NCBI RefSeq assembly: GCF_013415885.1
Contig: NZ_CP058910.1
Span: 558,001-622,000, forward strand
DNA from: Halosimplex rubrum
Lineage (GTDB): Archaea; Halobacteriota; Halobacteria; Halobacteriales; Haloarculaceae
DNA length: 64,000 nt
Direction of reading: 5' to 3'
The notes below the pieces were generated by a model. It saw only the letters and a list, made by a program, of their open reading frames with translations, was not told where the DNA came from and searched no databases. This document shows, one piece after another, positions 25,927 through 33,629 of the stretch (position 1 is the stretch's first letter; the number at the start of each line of letters is the position of its first letter). A program made the position numbers and the translations under genes.

Positions 25927-26492
25927 GAGGGTTGGCAGTTTTGATCTCCGACGTGGTGCGGTTGCGGTGGCGTGCGCTGTCGCGCGCTCTCGTGCGCGCG
26001 ACGACAACCGCGCGAGGGATGAGACGCGCAGGAGCCTGCGACGAGCGTCGAATCGGCTGGGGAGGCTCGTGGCCGTCTGCGGTGCTGTGCTGTCCTGGTG
26101 GACTGAAAGGGCGAGGCGCGCTCGCGCCAATAGTCGCCTGAGCGGGCACTATCCGCGCGGGCGGTGCCGAGAGCGCGGATATCCCGCCTCAGCGACCGCG
26201 AGCGCGGCGAGGGCTTTCAACGCCTGCTGTCTCGTGCTGTCGATCCAACTCCTAGCGAGCGCGGCGAGGGCTTTCAACGCCTGCTGTCTCGTGCTGTCGA
26301 TCCAACTCCTAGCGAGCGCGGCGAGGGCTTTCAACGCCTGCTGTCTCGTGCTGTCGATCCAACTCCTAGCGAGCGCGGCGAGGGCTTTCATCGTCTGTCG
26401 TCGAGTGCGGTGGAGTCAGTTCAGAGCGAGCGGGTCGACGGTGTCCACCGATTACCGTCTCCTGCGGTCAGAGCGAATCCGACGCTCCGAAC
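25927..26492. other. Non-coding interval with tandem repeats
   Basis: No convincing gene occurs between the MutS-like gene and the transporter. The first part (25930-26190) is GC-rich with many short cgcgc/gcgag inverted motifs around gaggcgcgctcgcgcc. The second part is the 57-bp tandem repeat block. Long open frames here exist only because a 57-bp unit keeps all frames open. Confidence 0.6.
26200..26474. repeat. 57-bp tandem repeat block (three near-identical units plus two degenerate)
   Basis: Each unit begins gagcgcggcgagggctttca and ends with ctcctagc. Units 26200-26256, 26257-26313 and 26314-26370 are essentially identical. 26371-26427 is a diverged 57-bp copy, and 26428-26474 a shorter, more diverged one. 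There are no spacers, so it is not a CRISPR. The period is 19 codons: the plus strand would read GEGFQRLLSRAVDPTP repeatedly and the minus strand ALKALAALARSWIDSTRQQ. Neither has a credible start context. Identical inner units with degenerate outer ones suggest recent expansion by slippage or unequal recombination. Confidence 0.9.
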
Positions 26493-27206
26493 TCACTCCG
26501 AGCCGGCGTACGCGGTCGCGGAGGCGGTCTTCCGCGAGCGGACGGCGGCGACGACGGCGTAGACGAAGGGAGTGTCGGCGACGGCGACCAAGAGCTTGAA
26601 GAGGTACTGTCCGGCGACGAGCGCGACGGCGCCCGACAGCGGCGTCGAGCCGAGGAAGTAGAAGCCGACGAAGACGAATATGACCGTGTCGACGAGCTGG
26701 CTGGTGGCCGTCGAACCGATGTTTCTGAGCCAGAGGTACTTCCCGTCGGTGGCCTCGCGGATCCAGTGGAAGACGAAGACGTCCCAGTTCTGGCTGACGA
26801 CGTACGCCGAGAGGCTGGCGACGACGATGGCGGTGCTGGAGCCGAGCACGTTCCGGAACGCCGCCAGGTCGATCTGGCCGGGTTCGGTCTGGGGGAGCGC
26901 CGGCGCCTCGATGGTGGTCCAGACGAGCACGAGCATGACGACGTTCATCGCGAACCCGACGTTGACGACGACGGTGGCGGCCTTCCGGCCGTAGAGCTCC
27001 GAGTAACAGTCCGAGGCGAAGAAGGTCAGCGCGTACGCCAGCGCCGCGCCCGGGAGGACGAGGGCGCCGCCGACGACCGGCAACTCGAACGGGAGCCCGA
27101 ACTGCAGCAGCTTCGAGGCGGTCAGCTGCGCGGTCACGATGGCGGTGACGAACAGGCCGATCAGGCCGACCTGTGCCGGCGAGAGCGCGGGACGGGGCTC
27201 GCTCAC
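26493..27206 (-). CDS. Queuosine-precursor transporter (YhhQ/VUT family)
   Basis: A 237-residue protein with six or seven hydrophobic helices. Family hallmarks are LIGLFVTAIVTAQLTASK at the N terminus, FFASDCYSELYGRKAA, FHWIREATDGKYLWLRNIGS and TSQLVDTVIFVF. These are typical of COG1738 transporters that take up 7-deazaguanine bases. In Archaea such bases feed archaeosine in tRNA, so import of preQ0 or a related base is the likely role. The start GTG overlaps the stop of the upstream RHH gene in GTGA, so both are translated together. Confidence 0.88.
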   Translation of the reverse strand: MSEPRPALSPAQVGLIGLFVTAIVTAQLTASKLLQFGLPFELPVVGGALVLPGAALAYALTFFASDCYSELYGRKAATVVVNVGFAMNVVMLVLVWTTIEAPALPQTEPGQIDLAAFRNVLGSSTAIVVASLSAYVVSQNWDVFVFHWIREATDGKYLWLRNIGSTATSQLVDTVIFVFVGFYFLGSTPLSGAVALVAGQYLFKLLVAVADTPFVYAVVAAVRSRKTASATAYAGSE

Positions 27207-27379
27207 TCGTCGTCCTCCAGGCGGCCCTGCCGGGCGTCGATGTCGTCGAGCATGTCGAGGGTCTTTCGCATCGACGCCCGGATCGCCTCGCTCCGGTTGA
27301 CGAACTTGCCGTCCTCCCCGACGTGCTCGTCCATGTCGTCCAGCAACTCCTCGGGCACCTCCACGCTGATCTTGGGCAT
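27203..27379 (-). CDS. Ribbon-helix-helix (CopG/NikR-N-like) transcription factor, 58 aa
   Basis: The complementary strand encodes 58 residues starting MPKISVEVPEELLDDMDEHV. The N-terminal strand (KISVEVP) and two helices joined by NRSEAIRASMRKTL are the standard RHH dimer fold. The acidic C-terminal tail ends RLEDDE. It precedes and overlaps the queuosine-precursor transporter by 4 nt, so it may control that operon. A TATA-like gataatag lies at 27403-27410, 24-31 nt upstream. There is no metal-binding ACT domain, so it is not a full NikR. Confidence 0.8.
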   Translation of the reverse strand: MPKISVEVPEELLDDMDEHVGEDGKFVNRSEAIRASMRKTLDMLDDIDARQGRLEDDE

Positions 27380-27402
27380 TAGTTTCTCACCTTCTAGAGA
27401 CT

Positions 27403-27410
27403 CTATTATC
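27403..27410 (-). promoter_or_regulatory. TATA-like box of the RHH-transporter operon
   Basis: Minus-strand gataatag lies 24-31 nt before the ATG at 27379. It marks the left edge of the AT-richer region that follows. Confidence 0.45.
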
Positions 27411-27520
27411 TACTACCTGAACAACGACGGTTCGTGCTGGCTGTCTGAATGCTCGCATAGTATTCTCGTGGGAATATCTACGGTGGGTGATTAAAAGCTC
27501 GCCGCTCGCCGACGATGACC

Positions 27521-28183
27521 TCAGTCTTCTAAATGCCAAAGAATCCGGTTGTCCAGTTGCGTACTCATATCCTCTAAGTCAAGCGAATATTGTGTCTGTA
27601 CCACTTCTCCATCTGGATCCTCTCCTCTGACTTCTATGATGGCTTCGTCCCACTGTGTGTCTTCTATCGTCTGCTTCGTCAGTTCTGTTTCCGTAGTCGG
27701 TGTATCAAGACCCAGATTGTGGATCTGAATCCGTGAAGGCTCACTCCATCCCCCAGCGGCAGGGAAAATGACTTTGAAGTCCGACTCCGGATCGAACCCT
27801 CGTCCAGCTGAATAATCTTGAATCAGTCGAAAAACCTCAACCCATTCAGCTTCGCCACCAATGAGATCTATCGATTCATTCGAGTTCTCTCTTGCCCACA
27901 CACAGGTCGTGTCTACTGTTATTTCAGTATCTGAATCGTCAGATTCCCGAGTCCCTGTCAGTCTAAGCTTAGGCGTACAATTGTAGACAGTCTTCCGTCC
28001 GAAGTTTTCGACTCTCGCTCGATAAACGGCGGAGAGGACTTCCTTTTCCGCAAAGTCACTTCCGTAGAGGGCTATCCCGCGTGTCGAGGTCACCCCGAGT
28101 GATCCCCGTTTGAATCGGCCAACGAGAATTTGGCCCAATCGAAGGAGCGGAGAGAGAAGCTTTGCTAGGATTCCGCCGTCCAT
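27521..28183 (-). CDS. Hypothetical protein in the AT-richer island
   Basis: A 220-residue protein not recognised. A short amphipathic or hydrophobic N terminus (ILAKLLSPLLRLGQILVGRF) could bind membrane. The rest is a beta-rich domain (AVYRARVENFGRKTVYNCTP, TEITVDTTCVWAR) with the look of an immunoglobulin-like or C2-like sandwich. Codon use is plainly less GC-biased than in neighbouring core genes. It lies just downstream of the lipoprotein gene on the same strand with a 44-nt gap, so co-transcription is possible. Confidence 0.6.
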   Translation of the reverse strand: MDGGILAKLLSPLLRLGQILVGRFKRGSLGVTSTRGIALYGSDFAEKEVLSAVYRARVENFGRKTVYNCTPKLRLTGTRESDDSDTEITVDTTCVWARENSNESIDLIGGEAEWVEVFRLIQDYSAGRGFDPESDFKVIFPAAGGWSEPSRIQIHNLGLDTPTTETELTKQTIEDTQWDEAIIEVRGEDPDGEVVQTQYSLDLEDMSTQLDNRILWHLED

Positions 28184-28227
28184 AGACGACAGTTGTGATG
28201 ACGAGTTATAGTACCAACTGAACTCAA

Positions 28228-29421
28228 CTACGTATTGCCATACCCAACAGCCACGTGTTCACTGACTCGATCTATTCGATCCCGAGCGTCCCACTGAATC
28301 TCGAATTGCCAAGTCTCTTCTGCCGGAATATCGGTCTCCTGATCGTGGCCTCCTGCGAGAACGACACCATCTCCATCGTAGATCTTACTATACGCTGAAG
28401 CAGAGAGCAATTCTTGTCCGCTGGTGTTCGCAAGCTCCCCAGTTATTGTGACGGTCGTTCCGTTGGTCTGTAACTCGCTATTTTGGACCTCAACGTTTTC
28501 ATCGGAGGGGATGGGGTAGCCTTCGGCGTCGATTTCGATCTCGGCGTCCCCAATTGAAGCTTGTTCTTTGCTCGCGTACACTCGCGCCTCCCACGTCTCC
28601 TCTACAGCAAGCGAGACAAGTTCTGCTTGGCCGCCACCCTCATAGAGGAAATTACCATCGTCATCGTACCAGCGTACGACAAGTTCTGCTGGACCTGATT
28701 GCCCATCCCCACGGTTCACGATAGTAGCAGCCACGTACGGCGCTGGTTCATCACTACTATCATCGACCGAAAACCCACGGCTCACAATCTGGAGATCGGA
28801 CGTAGGTGTCTCCTCCGAAGTTTCTGTCTCTGCCGAGCTTGGTGTCTCCATTGGCGTCCCTTCATCGAGAGGAGTGTAGGACTCCGTTGGTCTGCCCAAT
28901 ATCCGATCCAACAGTTGCGCAGGAGGAAGCGGGGAGTCAGCCCGTTTTGCTTCATTATGTCGTTGGGTAAACCAGTCCCTCGATGGACCACCTAAGTCAC
29001 CAAACATACTGAGAGCATCAAGATGTGCCTGAGTCCAGTCGACGGCACGTACACACGGCTCGTTGAACTCTGGAGATTCGCTTAGTTGTCTGGATTCTTC
29101 GAACAGGTCGGCTGCTTCTCCGAAATATTCAGACGCACTCTCCATTGTATCCGATAGGGTCTGCCAGTCGAACGGGTAGTCCTCAAGATTGGACTCCCCC
29201 TCAGGTAGATTCTCAAAGAACAACTGTCGGCCAGTATTGTACTCAGCAAGTGCATCCTCCGAGAGGTTGTACGCTTCTTCGTATTTCTGTAGTCCCTGCT
29301 CGTCGTGTTCGGAGAGATCGGAGCGACCACTACTCTCCATCGTGTCTAATGACCCAGTACAGCCCGCAATGGTAACGATCCCGACCGGGATAACTGACCG
29401 TATCGCGGTTCTGCGCTTCAT
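28228..29421 (-). CDS. Secreted lipoprotein with FxLYD-like C-terminal domains
   Basis: A 397-residue protein. The N terminus KRRTAIRSVIPVGIVTIAGC has a twin-arginine start and a lipobox (I-A-G-C), the pattern of Tat-exported haloarchaeal lipoproteins. Residues about 40-170 form a helical region. An acidic Thr/Glu linker follows, then two beta-sandwich units of FxLYD type (APYVAATIVNRGDGQSGPAE and TTVTITGELANTSGQELLSA, each with a V-x-N or E-x-x-N-T-S core). Role at the cell surface unknown. Several strongly AT-rich TATA-like stretches lie immediately upstream (29425-29455). Confidence 0.75.
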   Translation of the reverse strand: MKRRTAIRSVIPVGIVTIAGCTGSLDTMESSGRSDLSEHDEQGLQKYEEAYNLSEDALAEYNTGRQLFFENLPEGESNLEDYPFDWQTLSDTMESASEYFGEAADLFEESRQLSESPEFNEPCVRAVDWTQAHLDALSMFGDLGGPSRDWFTQRHNEAKRADSPLPPAQLLDRILGRPTESYTPLDEGTPMETPSSAETETSEETPTSDLQIVSRGFSVDDSSDEPAPYVAATIVNRGDGQSGPAELVVRWYDDDGNFLYEGGGQAELVSLAVEETWEARVYASKEQASIGDAEIEIDAEGYPIPSDENVEVQNSELQTNGTTVTITGELANTSGQELLSASAYSKIYDGDGVVLAGGHDQETDIPAEETWQFEIQWDARDRIDRVSEHVAVGYGNT

Positions 29422-29731
29422 ATATGAATATTGAAATTTATATTTCTATGAAATAAGTAGCTTGCGTTCACTAACGTGGATGGAAACGAGGAGAGTACCG
29501 TCATTGGATGATACAAGAGTACAGAATTACTTATAGCTGGCCACAATATATTGTGGCTCTAAATCAGGATACAGGATATGGACTCCCGTCTTCTTTCGAT
29601 GACAAGTGTTGCGTTAGTACGGTTAGCGTATTCTCATTAACCAAAGTCCTGTCAAGACAACATCCGAACTATCGAGGACTCATAATTCGATGTACGAGAG
29701 CTAAGACTGCGTAAAATGAGCCGCTATACGG
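29422..29731. other. AT-rich intergenic region within the island
   Basis: About 310 bp without a supported gene. It contains the promoter of the lipoprotein (ttcatatatg and aatttatattt elements). A plus-strand open frame at 29508-29714 has no promoter-like spacing, no recognisable domain and unbalanced composition, so I do not call it. Confidence 0.5.
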
Positions 29732-30001
29732 TCAATCTGCGATTTGAAGATCTTCGGCGTCAAGTTCTCCCTTGAGATACCGTTCACCTTTCTCTGTGAT
29801 CCGATAATTCGTAGCATCGGCTCGTTGAACGAGTCCTGCGTCGGCCAGCTTCCGACATCGTCGAGAGATGTATTCGCCGGTATAGTCGATGTTTGCGCCG
29901 ATGACGCTGGGTGACGCGATTATCTCCTTCTCGTGGAGAAACTCTAAGACACGTTCATCGGCCTGAGTCATCCAGTCTACGCGAGCCCGCATCCAATCCA
30001 T
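29732..30001 (-). CDS. PhiH1-repressor-like winged-helix regulator
   Basis: An 89-residue winged-helix protein. DWMTQADERVLEFLHEKEI forms helix 1, SPSVIGANIDYTGEYISRRC the recognition unit and AGLVQRADATNYRITEKGER the wing. This D-W-M-x-x-A-D-x-x-I/V-L opening is the family I know from the phage phiH1 repressor and many haloarchaeal proviruses and plasmids. It is divergent from the 30139 gene, with inverted repeats between them, so it most likely represses itself and/or that gene. Confidence 0.8.
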   Translation of the reverse strand: MDWMRARVDWMTQADERVLEFLHEKEIIASPSVIGANIDYTGEYISRRCRKLADAGLVQRADATNYRITEKGERYLKGELDAEDLQIAD

Positions 30002-30037
30002 ATCTATGCTTGAACCGGCCTAAGAGGGAGCGAGGAT

Positions 30038-30051
30038 GTGTCTAGAGACAC
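30038..30051. promoter_or_regulatory. Candidate repressor operator: GTGTCT-AG-AGACAC
   Basis: Six-base arms are perfectly complementary around a 2-nt spacer, 37 nt upstream of the phiH1-like repressor start. A further AGACAC half-site occurs at about 30067-30072. Position between divergent genes suggests an operator. Confidence 0.5.
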
Positions 30052-30060
30052 CTGAAACTG

Positions 30061-30090
30061 ACCTGTAGACACAAGATTTTGTGGACAGGT
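30061..30090. promoter_or_regulatory. Nested inverted repeat in the divergent promoter region
   Basis: Outer arms ACCTGT (30061-30066) and ACAGGT (30085-30090) enclose an inner CACAA-gatt-TTGTG (30070-30083). The whole lies about 50-80 nt before the ATG at 30139. It is a second likely binding site for the neighbouring repressor or for another dimeric regulator. Confidence 0.5.
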
Positions 30091-30138
30091 TCAAGTGAGG
30101 CGAAGGAGTACGCGAATCCAATCGCCTTTCCGACATCA

Positions 30139-31023
30139 ATGAGTACCCCTGCTAACAATCCAGAAGAGGCGCTTTTGAGTATTGTAGACGACTACGAGCA
30201 GTCACAGGCTCTCTTTGAGAAGAAAGACCCAGAGGATGATGTCGATCTCCCGCTCAAAGAGGCCCTACACGAACTAGATACAGCGGGTGAATTTGCCGAT
30301 GACCGAGCACGGTGTCTCTATCTGACCTTCACTCTAACACTCAACTTCAGTAGGCCTGCTGATCGTCTCAGCCAACGTCTTCAGAGTCTCTGGGTCGCTG
30401 AACCGTGGGTCTTCGATCCGCAAACAATTGTAGCAGAGCAGAGATACCACGATCTATTGGACCTGTTCAAGGGACACAACGACTTCCAAGACCACCCCGT
30501 GATGAACGAGTACGGGCTAATGGAGTACGGGAAACAGGACGCCGCCTTCTGGTACACAGTCGCGCACACCCTCTATCACGAGTTCGAGTCTAATCCTCTG
30601 TCGCTTATTGATGACCACGACGGCGACGCCCACGCTATATATCAGTATGTGAGCAACGAGCGATTGGATGAACCCGCCCACGAGGAGATCCAAACGACAA
30701 AGAAGTTTCCTGGTCTCGGCGGCGAGAAGATCGCTCCGTTATGGCTTCGTGCGATTGATGACTATATCCGTCCGCTCGATAACATCGCTCTGCTTCCGAT
30801 CCCGGTGGATGTCCAAGTTGCTCGTGTTACGAACAGTCTATTCGGAACCAAGTACACGGCGGACAGCGACGAAGATCGAGAGGCGATCCGAAACCTATAT
30901 CGGCAGTTCTGCGAGGAGTACAATCGGACATCGACACGACTCGATAAGGCGATCTGGCTGATTGGGGAAAACTGGAATGACGGCGGCCGCGATTATTTGA
31001 ATGAAAAGAGAGGTCAACACTAA
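30139..31023 (+). CDS. HhH-GPD (DNA glycosylase)-superfamily-like protein in the integrated element
   Basis: A 294-residue protein that I would not place by global similarity. Residues about 190-275, however, match the catalytic core of HhH-GPD glycosylases. The hairpin FPGLGGEKIAPLWLRAI parallels the G-x-G-x-K-T-A hairpin including the catalytic Lys. Some 20 residues later PIPVDVQVARVTNSLFG parallels the V-D-T/V-H-x-x-R-V strand with the catalytic Asp. DKAIWLIGENW then fits the final helix. There is no iron-sulfur cysteine cluster. The role would be base removal from DNA, unproven. The ATG at 30139 is preferred; an in-frame GTG at 30079 would lie inside the inverted repeat. Confidence 0.6.
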   Translation: MSTPANNPEEALLSIVDDYEQSQALFEKKDPEDDVDLPLKEALHELDTAGEFADDRARCLYLTFTLTLNFSRPADRLSQRLQSLWVAEPWVFDPQTIVAEQRYHDLLDLFKGHNDFQDHPVMNEYGLMEYGKQDAAFWYTVAHTLYHEFESNPLSLIDDHDGDAHAIYQYVSNERLDEPAHEEIQTTKKFPGLGGEKIAPLWLRAIDDYIRPLDNIALLPIPVDVQVARVTNSLFGTKYTADSDEDREAIRNLYRQFCEEYNRTSTRLDKAIWLIGENWNDGGRDYLNEKRGQH

Positions 31024-31035
31024 GGACTGGAGGGG

Positions 31036-31236
31036 TCAGCCTCTGTTTTCCTTATCGCCTTTCTCACGAGCGTTCTGGAAGCCCTCGGTCACCGCCCACC
31101 CAAAGTCCTCCTCCATCCACTTGGCTATCTCGTCCGCGCCAGCGTCGGAATCGGGGCGGTCAGGACGAGTCATCACCTCTTGTTTCGGAGGGGGCGCACT
31201 TATCAACTGGGCTTCAGCATTCGTCGGGGGCGACAT
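31036..31236 (-). CDS. Small hypothetical protein (66 aa)
   Basis: An acidic 66-residue protein. The first 30 residues are Pro-rich and probably disordered (AQLISAPPPKQEVMTRPDRP). The rest is an amphipathic helix (ADEIAKWMEEDFGWAVTEGF) and a basic tail. Its 3' end faces that of the HhH-GPD-like gene with a 12-nt gap. A second in-frame ATG at 31173 would give 45 residues. Family unknown. Confidence 0.5.
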   Translation of the reverse strand: MSPPTNAEAQLISAPPPKQEVMTRPDRPDSDAGADEIAKWMEEDFGWAVTEGFQNAREKGDKENRG

Positions 31237-31928
31237 AATCTGTCAGAAGCGCGATTTGTCTAAGCCGTCCGCCAACGTCAAGATCGGGGCTCTATTCAAG
31301 ATTCTTTCTGGCGTCTAAAGCTCTGAAGTCTCCAAGGAGGTTTGTATAGGCCCTAACAGCGTTTGTACACTGTTCCGGGAGACTGAGGTTAAAGCCCTAT
31401 GCGTAGCGTTGGACCACAATCTAACCCCCACTCCACGCTGTCTACACGCTGTCTGCCAGTTAGCGGTTGTTCTGACTCGACAACTTGGGACGGCACTTAT
31501 ATTTTTTATTGGCCAACGACACTTACAGACGACCAGTAGAGATACCACGAATTAGAAGCCGCAGATTGGGGTTTTGCTAAATTGGTGAGATCGTCTCAAG
31601 GGTGGCCGAACGGGAATCTGAGATCGATGGATTGGCAGAGAACCCCTACCCATAGGGATCGAAGTCAAAACGCCGTATAACTCACCCTCTGTCTCGATAC
31701 CACAAAATCAAGGAGGTACTATTTGATCGCCTCAGTAATCGACTGAAGGAGCAATAGTCGGCATTCCAGTCCTTGATTTGGGTCTCAAAAAGTTATTTTG
31801 GAGACCGGAAGACACACAAAACAGCTACGACTCTCAAATTACTTTCTGAGATCCCAATCAAGGACTAGTCGATTAAATCGGTAGATGTCGCGCGATTTAT
31901 CGAATCAGGTCCTTGATCTTCTACTGTC
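31237..31928. other. Long non-coding interval with iteron-like repeats, candidate origin
   Basis: Nearly 700 bp without a supported gene. Part one (31320-31560) has a strong TATA-like ttatattttttatt at 31497-31510 but no plausible gene on either strand. Part two (31700-31925) has four copies of the TCCTTGATT core in both orientations. It lies directly downstream of the replicative-helicase-like gene, a common place for an origin in small haloarchaeal replicons. Confidence 0.5.
31706..31918. repeat. Four inverted/direct copies of a TCCTTGATT motif
   Basis: Copies are at 31706-31714 (reverse), 31770-31778 (forward), 31856-31864 (reverse) and 31910-31918 (forward, ending in C). The middle two extend to 20-nt arms, AGTCCTTGATTtGGGTCTCA at 31768-31787 and its near-complement at 31847-31866, differing only by one inserted base on each side. 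The spacing and symmetry suit binding of an initiator or regulator. Confidence 0.7.
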
Positions 31929-33575
31929 TTAGATGCCGAGATCTTGTACGACTTCTTTTGAATCGAGGTCACGGAGCATTATCCCTGTGAAGCAACCGGC
32001 AGAATTGCCTTTTCGAGGATCCCACTCTCTCGTGTACTCGGCGATACCGCGCTCTTTGAGTTCTGCCGTGAGTTGATGCTGTTCTCGAGCTACTTCCCGT
32101 CCAGTCCTCGCACAGAACTCTTCGTAGTGGCTGTGGAGGTCATCAGTGAATACAGTGCTTCCTGATTGATTCGCAATAGCAACGTCAATAAACTCACTAA
32201 CTACGTCTCCAAATCCAGTCCAGAGTTGGTGTGTTTCGCTCGGACTTCGTGAATCAGTAAAGCTATCTTGAGCGCGAAGTCGATCAAGCCCGTCTAACGC
32301 CCAGTTTAGGATACCCGCAGCCTCATCCTCAAATTGGGATATGATTTGATCCTGAGAGACCCGATTGTCCTTTGGAATCTGTTCTTCAAACACAACAGTA
32401 ACCCATCGACTCCAGAATGCGTCCTCTGTGATAGATGCCTTGAGTGATTTGTTCGATGCGAAAATGTGCTTACAGGTCGGGGTGAAACGATATTCCTGTT
32501 CGTATTTCGGTTCAGCAGCCATGGGATCACCTGAGATAGCCTTCTTAATCTTGTCAGTTCTGTTGAGGTGATGGCCATCTAGCTCGTCAACGATATTGAC
32601 CGTCTTATGCTCTAAATTTGCGGCTGTATGCTTACTCAATTGTAACTTCTCGGGAGAGACACTTGCGATGTCTTGATCTCTGAAGAGTTGCTCGATGGCC
32701 CGCAGGAACGTCGATTTTCCTGTACTTGTCTCTCCCAACAGCATTAGCCCCTTCTTGTACGGAACCTGTGGCAGCAGACAGTACCCTGCGAACTCCTGTA
32801 GTTTCTGTTGTTTCTCTGCCTCCGGAACTACTGTATCTAGGAGGCTCTGAAACTCTGGACACTCTGCTTCGGAGTCGTACGAGATTGGAAGCTGCTCAGT
32901 GATATAGTCGTCCGGTTGGATTGGTTTCAATTCGCGGTTGCGTAGCTCAAAGAGGCCATTCTGAAGAGGAAGCGTCCCGGCAGGAACACCGAATCTCTGC
33001 CGCGGAATCGCCCAGTTAGCCCGGATATTCACTTCCGCTGCCGAGAGCACGCTCTTAGAATAGGAGCGGTCCATATAATCGGACAACCTCTCGCGAAGTA
33101 CCTGTTCACTGTCGTTATGCCAAACACCACTATGGCAGGCGTACAATTCGCCTGTATCACGGAGCGCAACTATCTGAAGCTCATTGGATAGTTCTTCTAA
33201 TGCGTAGCTTGCTCGCTCGTTCGCTCTCGTCGGTTCCTCCTGAGCTACGACCTGTTGCCAACTTCGTTCTGGACCTCTTGGTTCGAGCCAGATTTCGCAG
33301 TTCCTTGGATCAGATTCATCCGTTGACTTGACCCAGCCGTCTAAAACGGCCTTCATTAGGAGTGTTTGATAGGGTATCTCCGAGAATCCCTCCTCAACGA
33401 GAGCCGCACGCAGTTGGTCAAACGGAACTCTCTCGCCGCGGTTTAGATCAAGTCCATTGGTGTAGATCCATCTCAGATCTCGCTCGAACGTCTCAACTTC
33501 GTCCTTGTCGGCTGAATGTTTTTGTGCCGCCTCCACTATGTTTCGACTGGGTCGTTTAATTGACATTGTTGTCAT
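31929..33575 (-). CDS. D5/P4-type SF3 helicase (phage/plasmid primase-helicase family)
   Basis: A 548-residue protein. The C-terminal half is a superfamily 3 helicase: Walker A GETSTGKSTFLRAI near residue 275, Walker B VNIVDELDGHHL, and motif C with HIFASNKSLKASITEDAFWSRW. Upstream lies the D5_N-type domain (SYDSEAECPEFQSLLDTVVP, GLMLLGE). No catalytic primase (DxD, HxH) motif is evident in the N-terminal 200 residues, so priming may be missing or provided elsewhere. Such proteins unwind origins of viruses and plasmids. The element therefore probably could replicate on its own. Confidence 0.9.
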   Translation of the reverse strand: MTTMSIKRPSRNIVEAAQKHSADKDEVETFERDLRWIYTNGLDLNRGERVPFDQLRAALVEEGFSEIPYQTLLMKAVLDGWVKSTDESDPRNCEIWLEPRGPERSWQQVVAQEEPTRANERASYALEELSNELQIVALRDTGELYACHSGVWHNDSEQVLRERLSDYMDRSYSKSVLSAAEVNIRANWAIPRQRFGVPAGTLPLQNGLFELRNRELKPIQPDDYITEQLPISYDSEAECPEFQSLLDTVVPEAEKQQKLQEFAGYCLLPQVPYKKGLMLLGETSTGKSTFLRAIEQLFRDQDIASVSPEKLQLSKHTAANLEHKTVNIVDELDGHHLNRTDKIKKAISGDPMAAEPKYEQEYRFTPTCKHIFASNKSLKASITEDAFWSRWVTVVFEEQIPKDNRVSQDQIISQFEDEAAGILNWALDGLDRLRAQDSFTDSRSPSETHQLWTGFGDVVSEFIDVAIANQSGSTVFTDDLHSHYEEFCARTGREVAREQHQLTAELKERGIAEYTREWDPRKGNSAGCFTGIMLRDLDSKEVVQDLGI

Positions 33576-33629
33576 ACCGCTGGGATGTACCAGTGAAGAT
33601 CGGAGCTACGCTCGGCATTGGTAGGTGAG

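Noticed and set aside
26200-26474. CRISPR array
   Set aside because: Repeats are contiguous 57-bp units with no spacers, and no cas genes are present.
26149-26599. Long open frames on both strands through the tandem repeats
   Set aside because: Open only because the repeat length is a multiple of three; no promoter or start context and low complexity.
29508-29714. 68-codon plus-strand ORF in the AT-rich gap
   Set aside because: No TATA-like box at the right distance and no recognisable fold.
31315-31548. 77-codon minus-strand ORF
   Set aside because: The strong TATA-like element lies inside it, composition is not protein-like, and no domain is visible.
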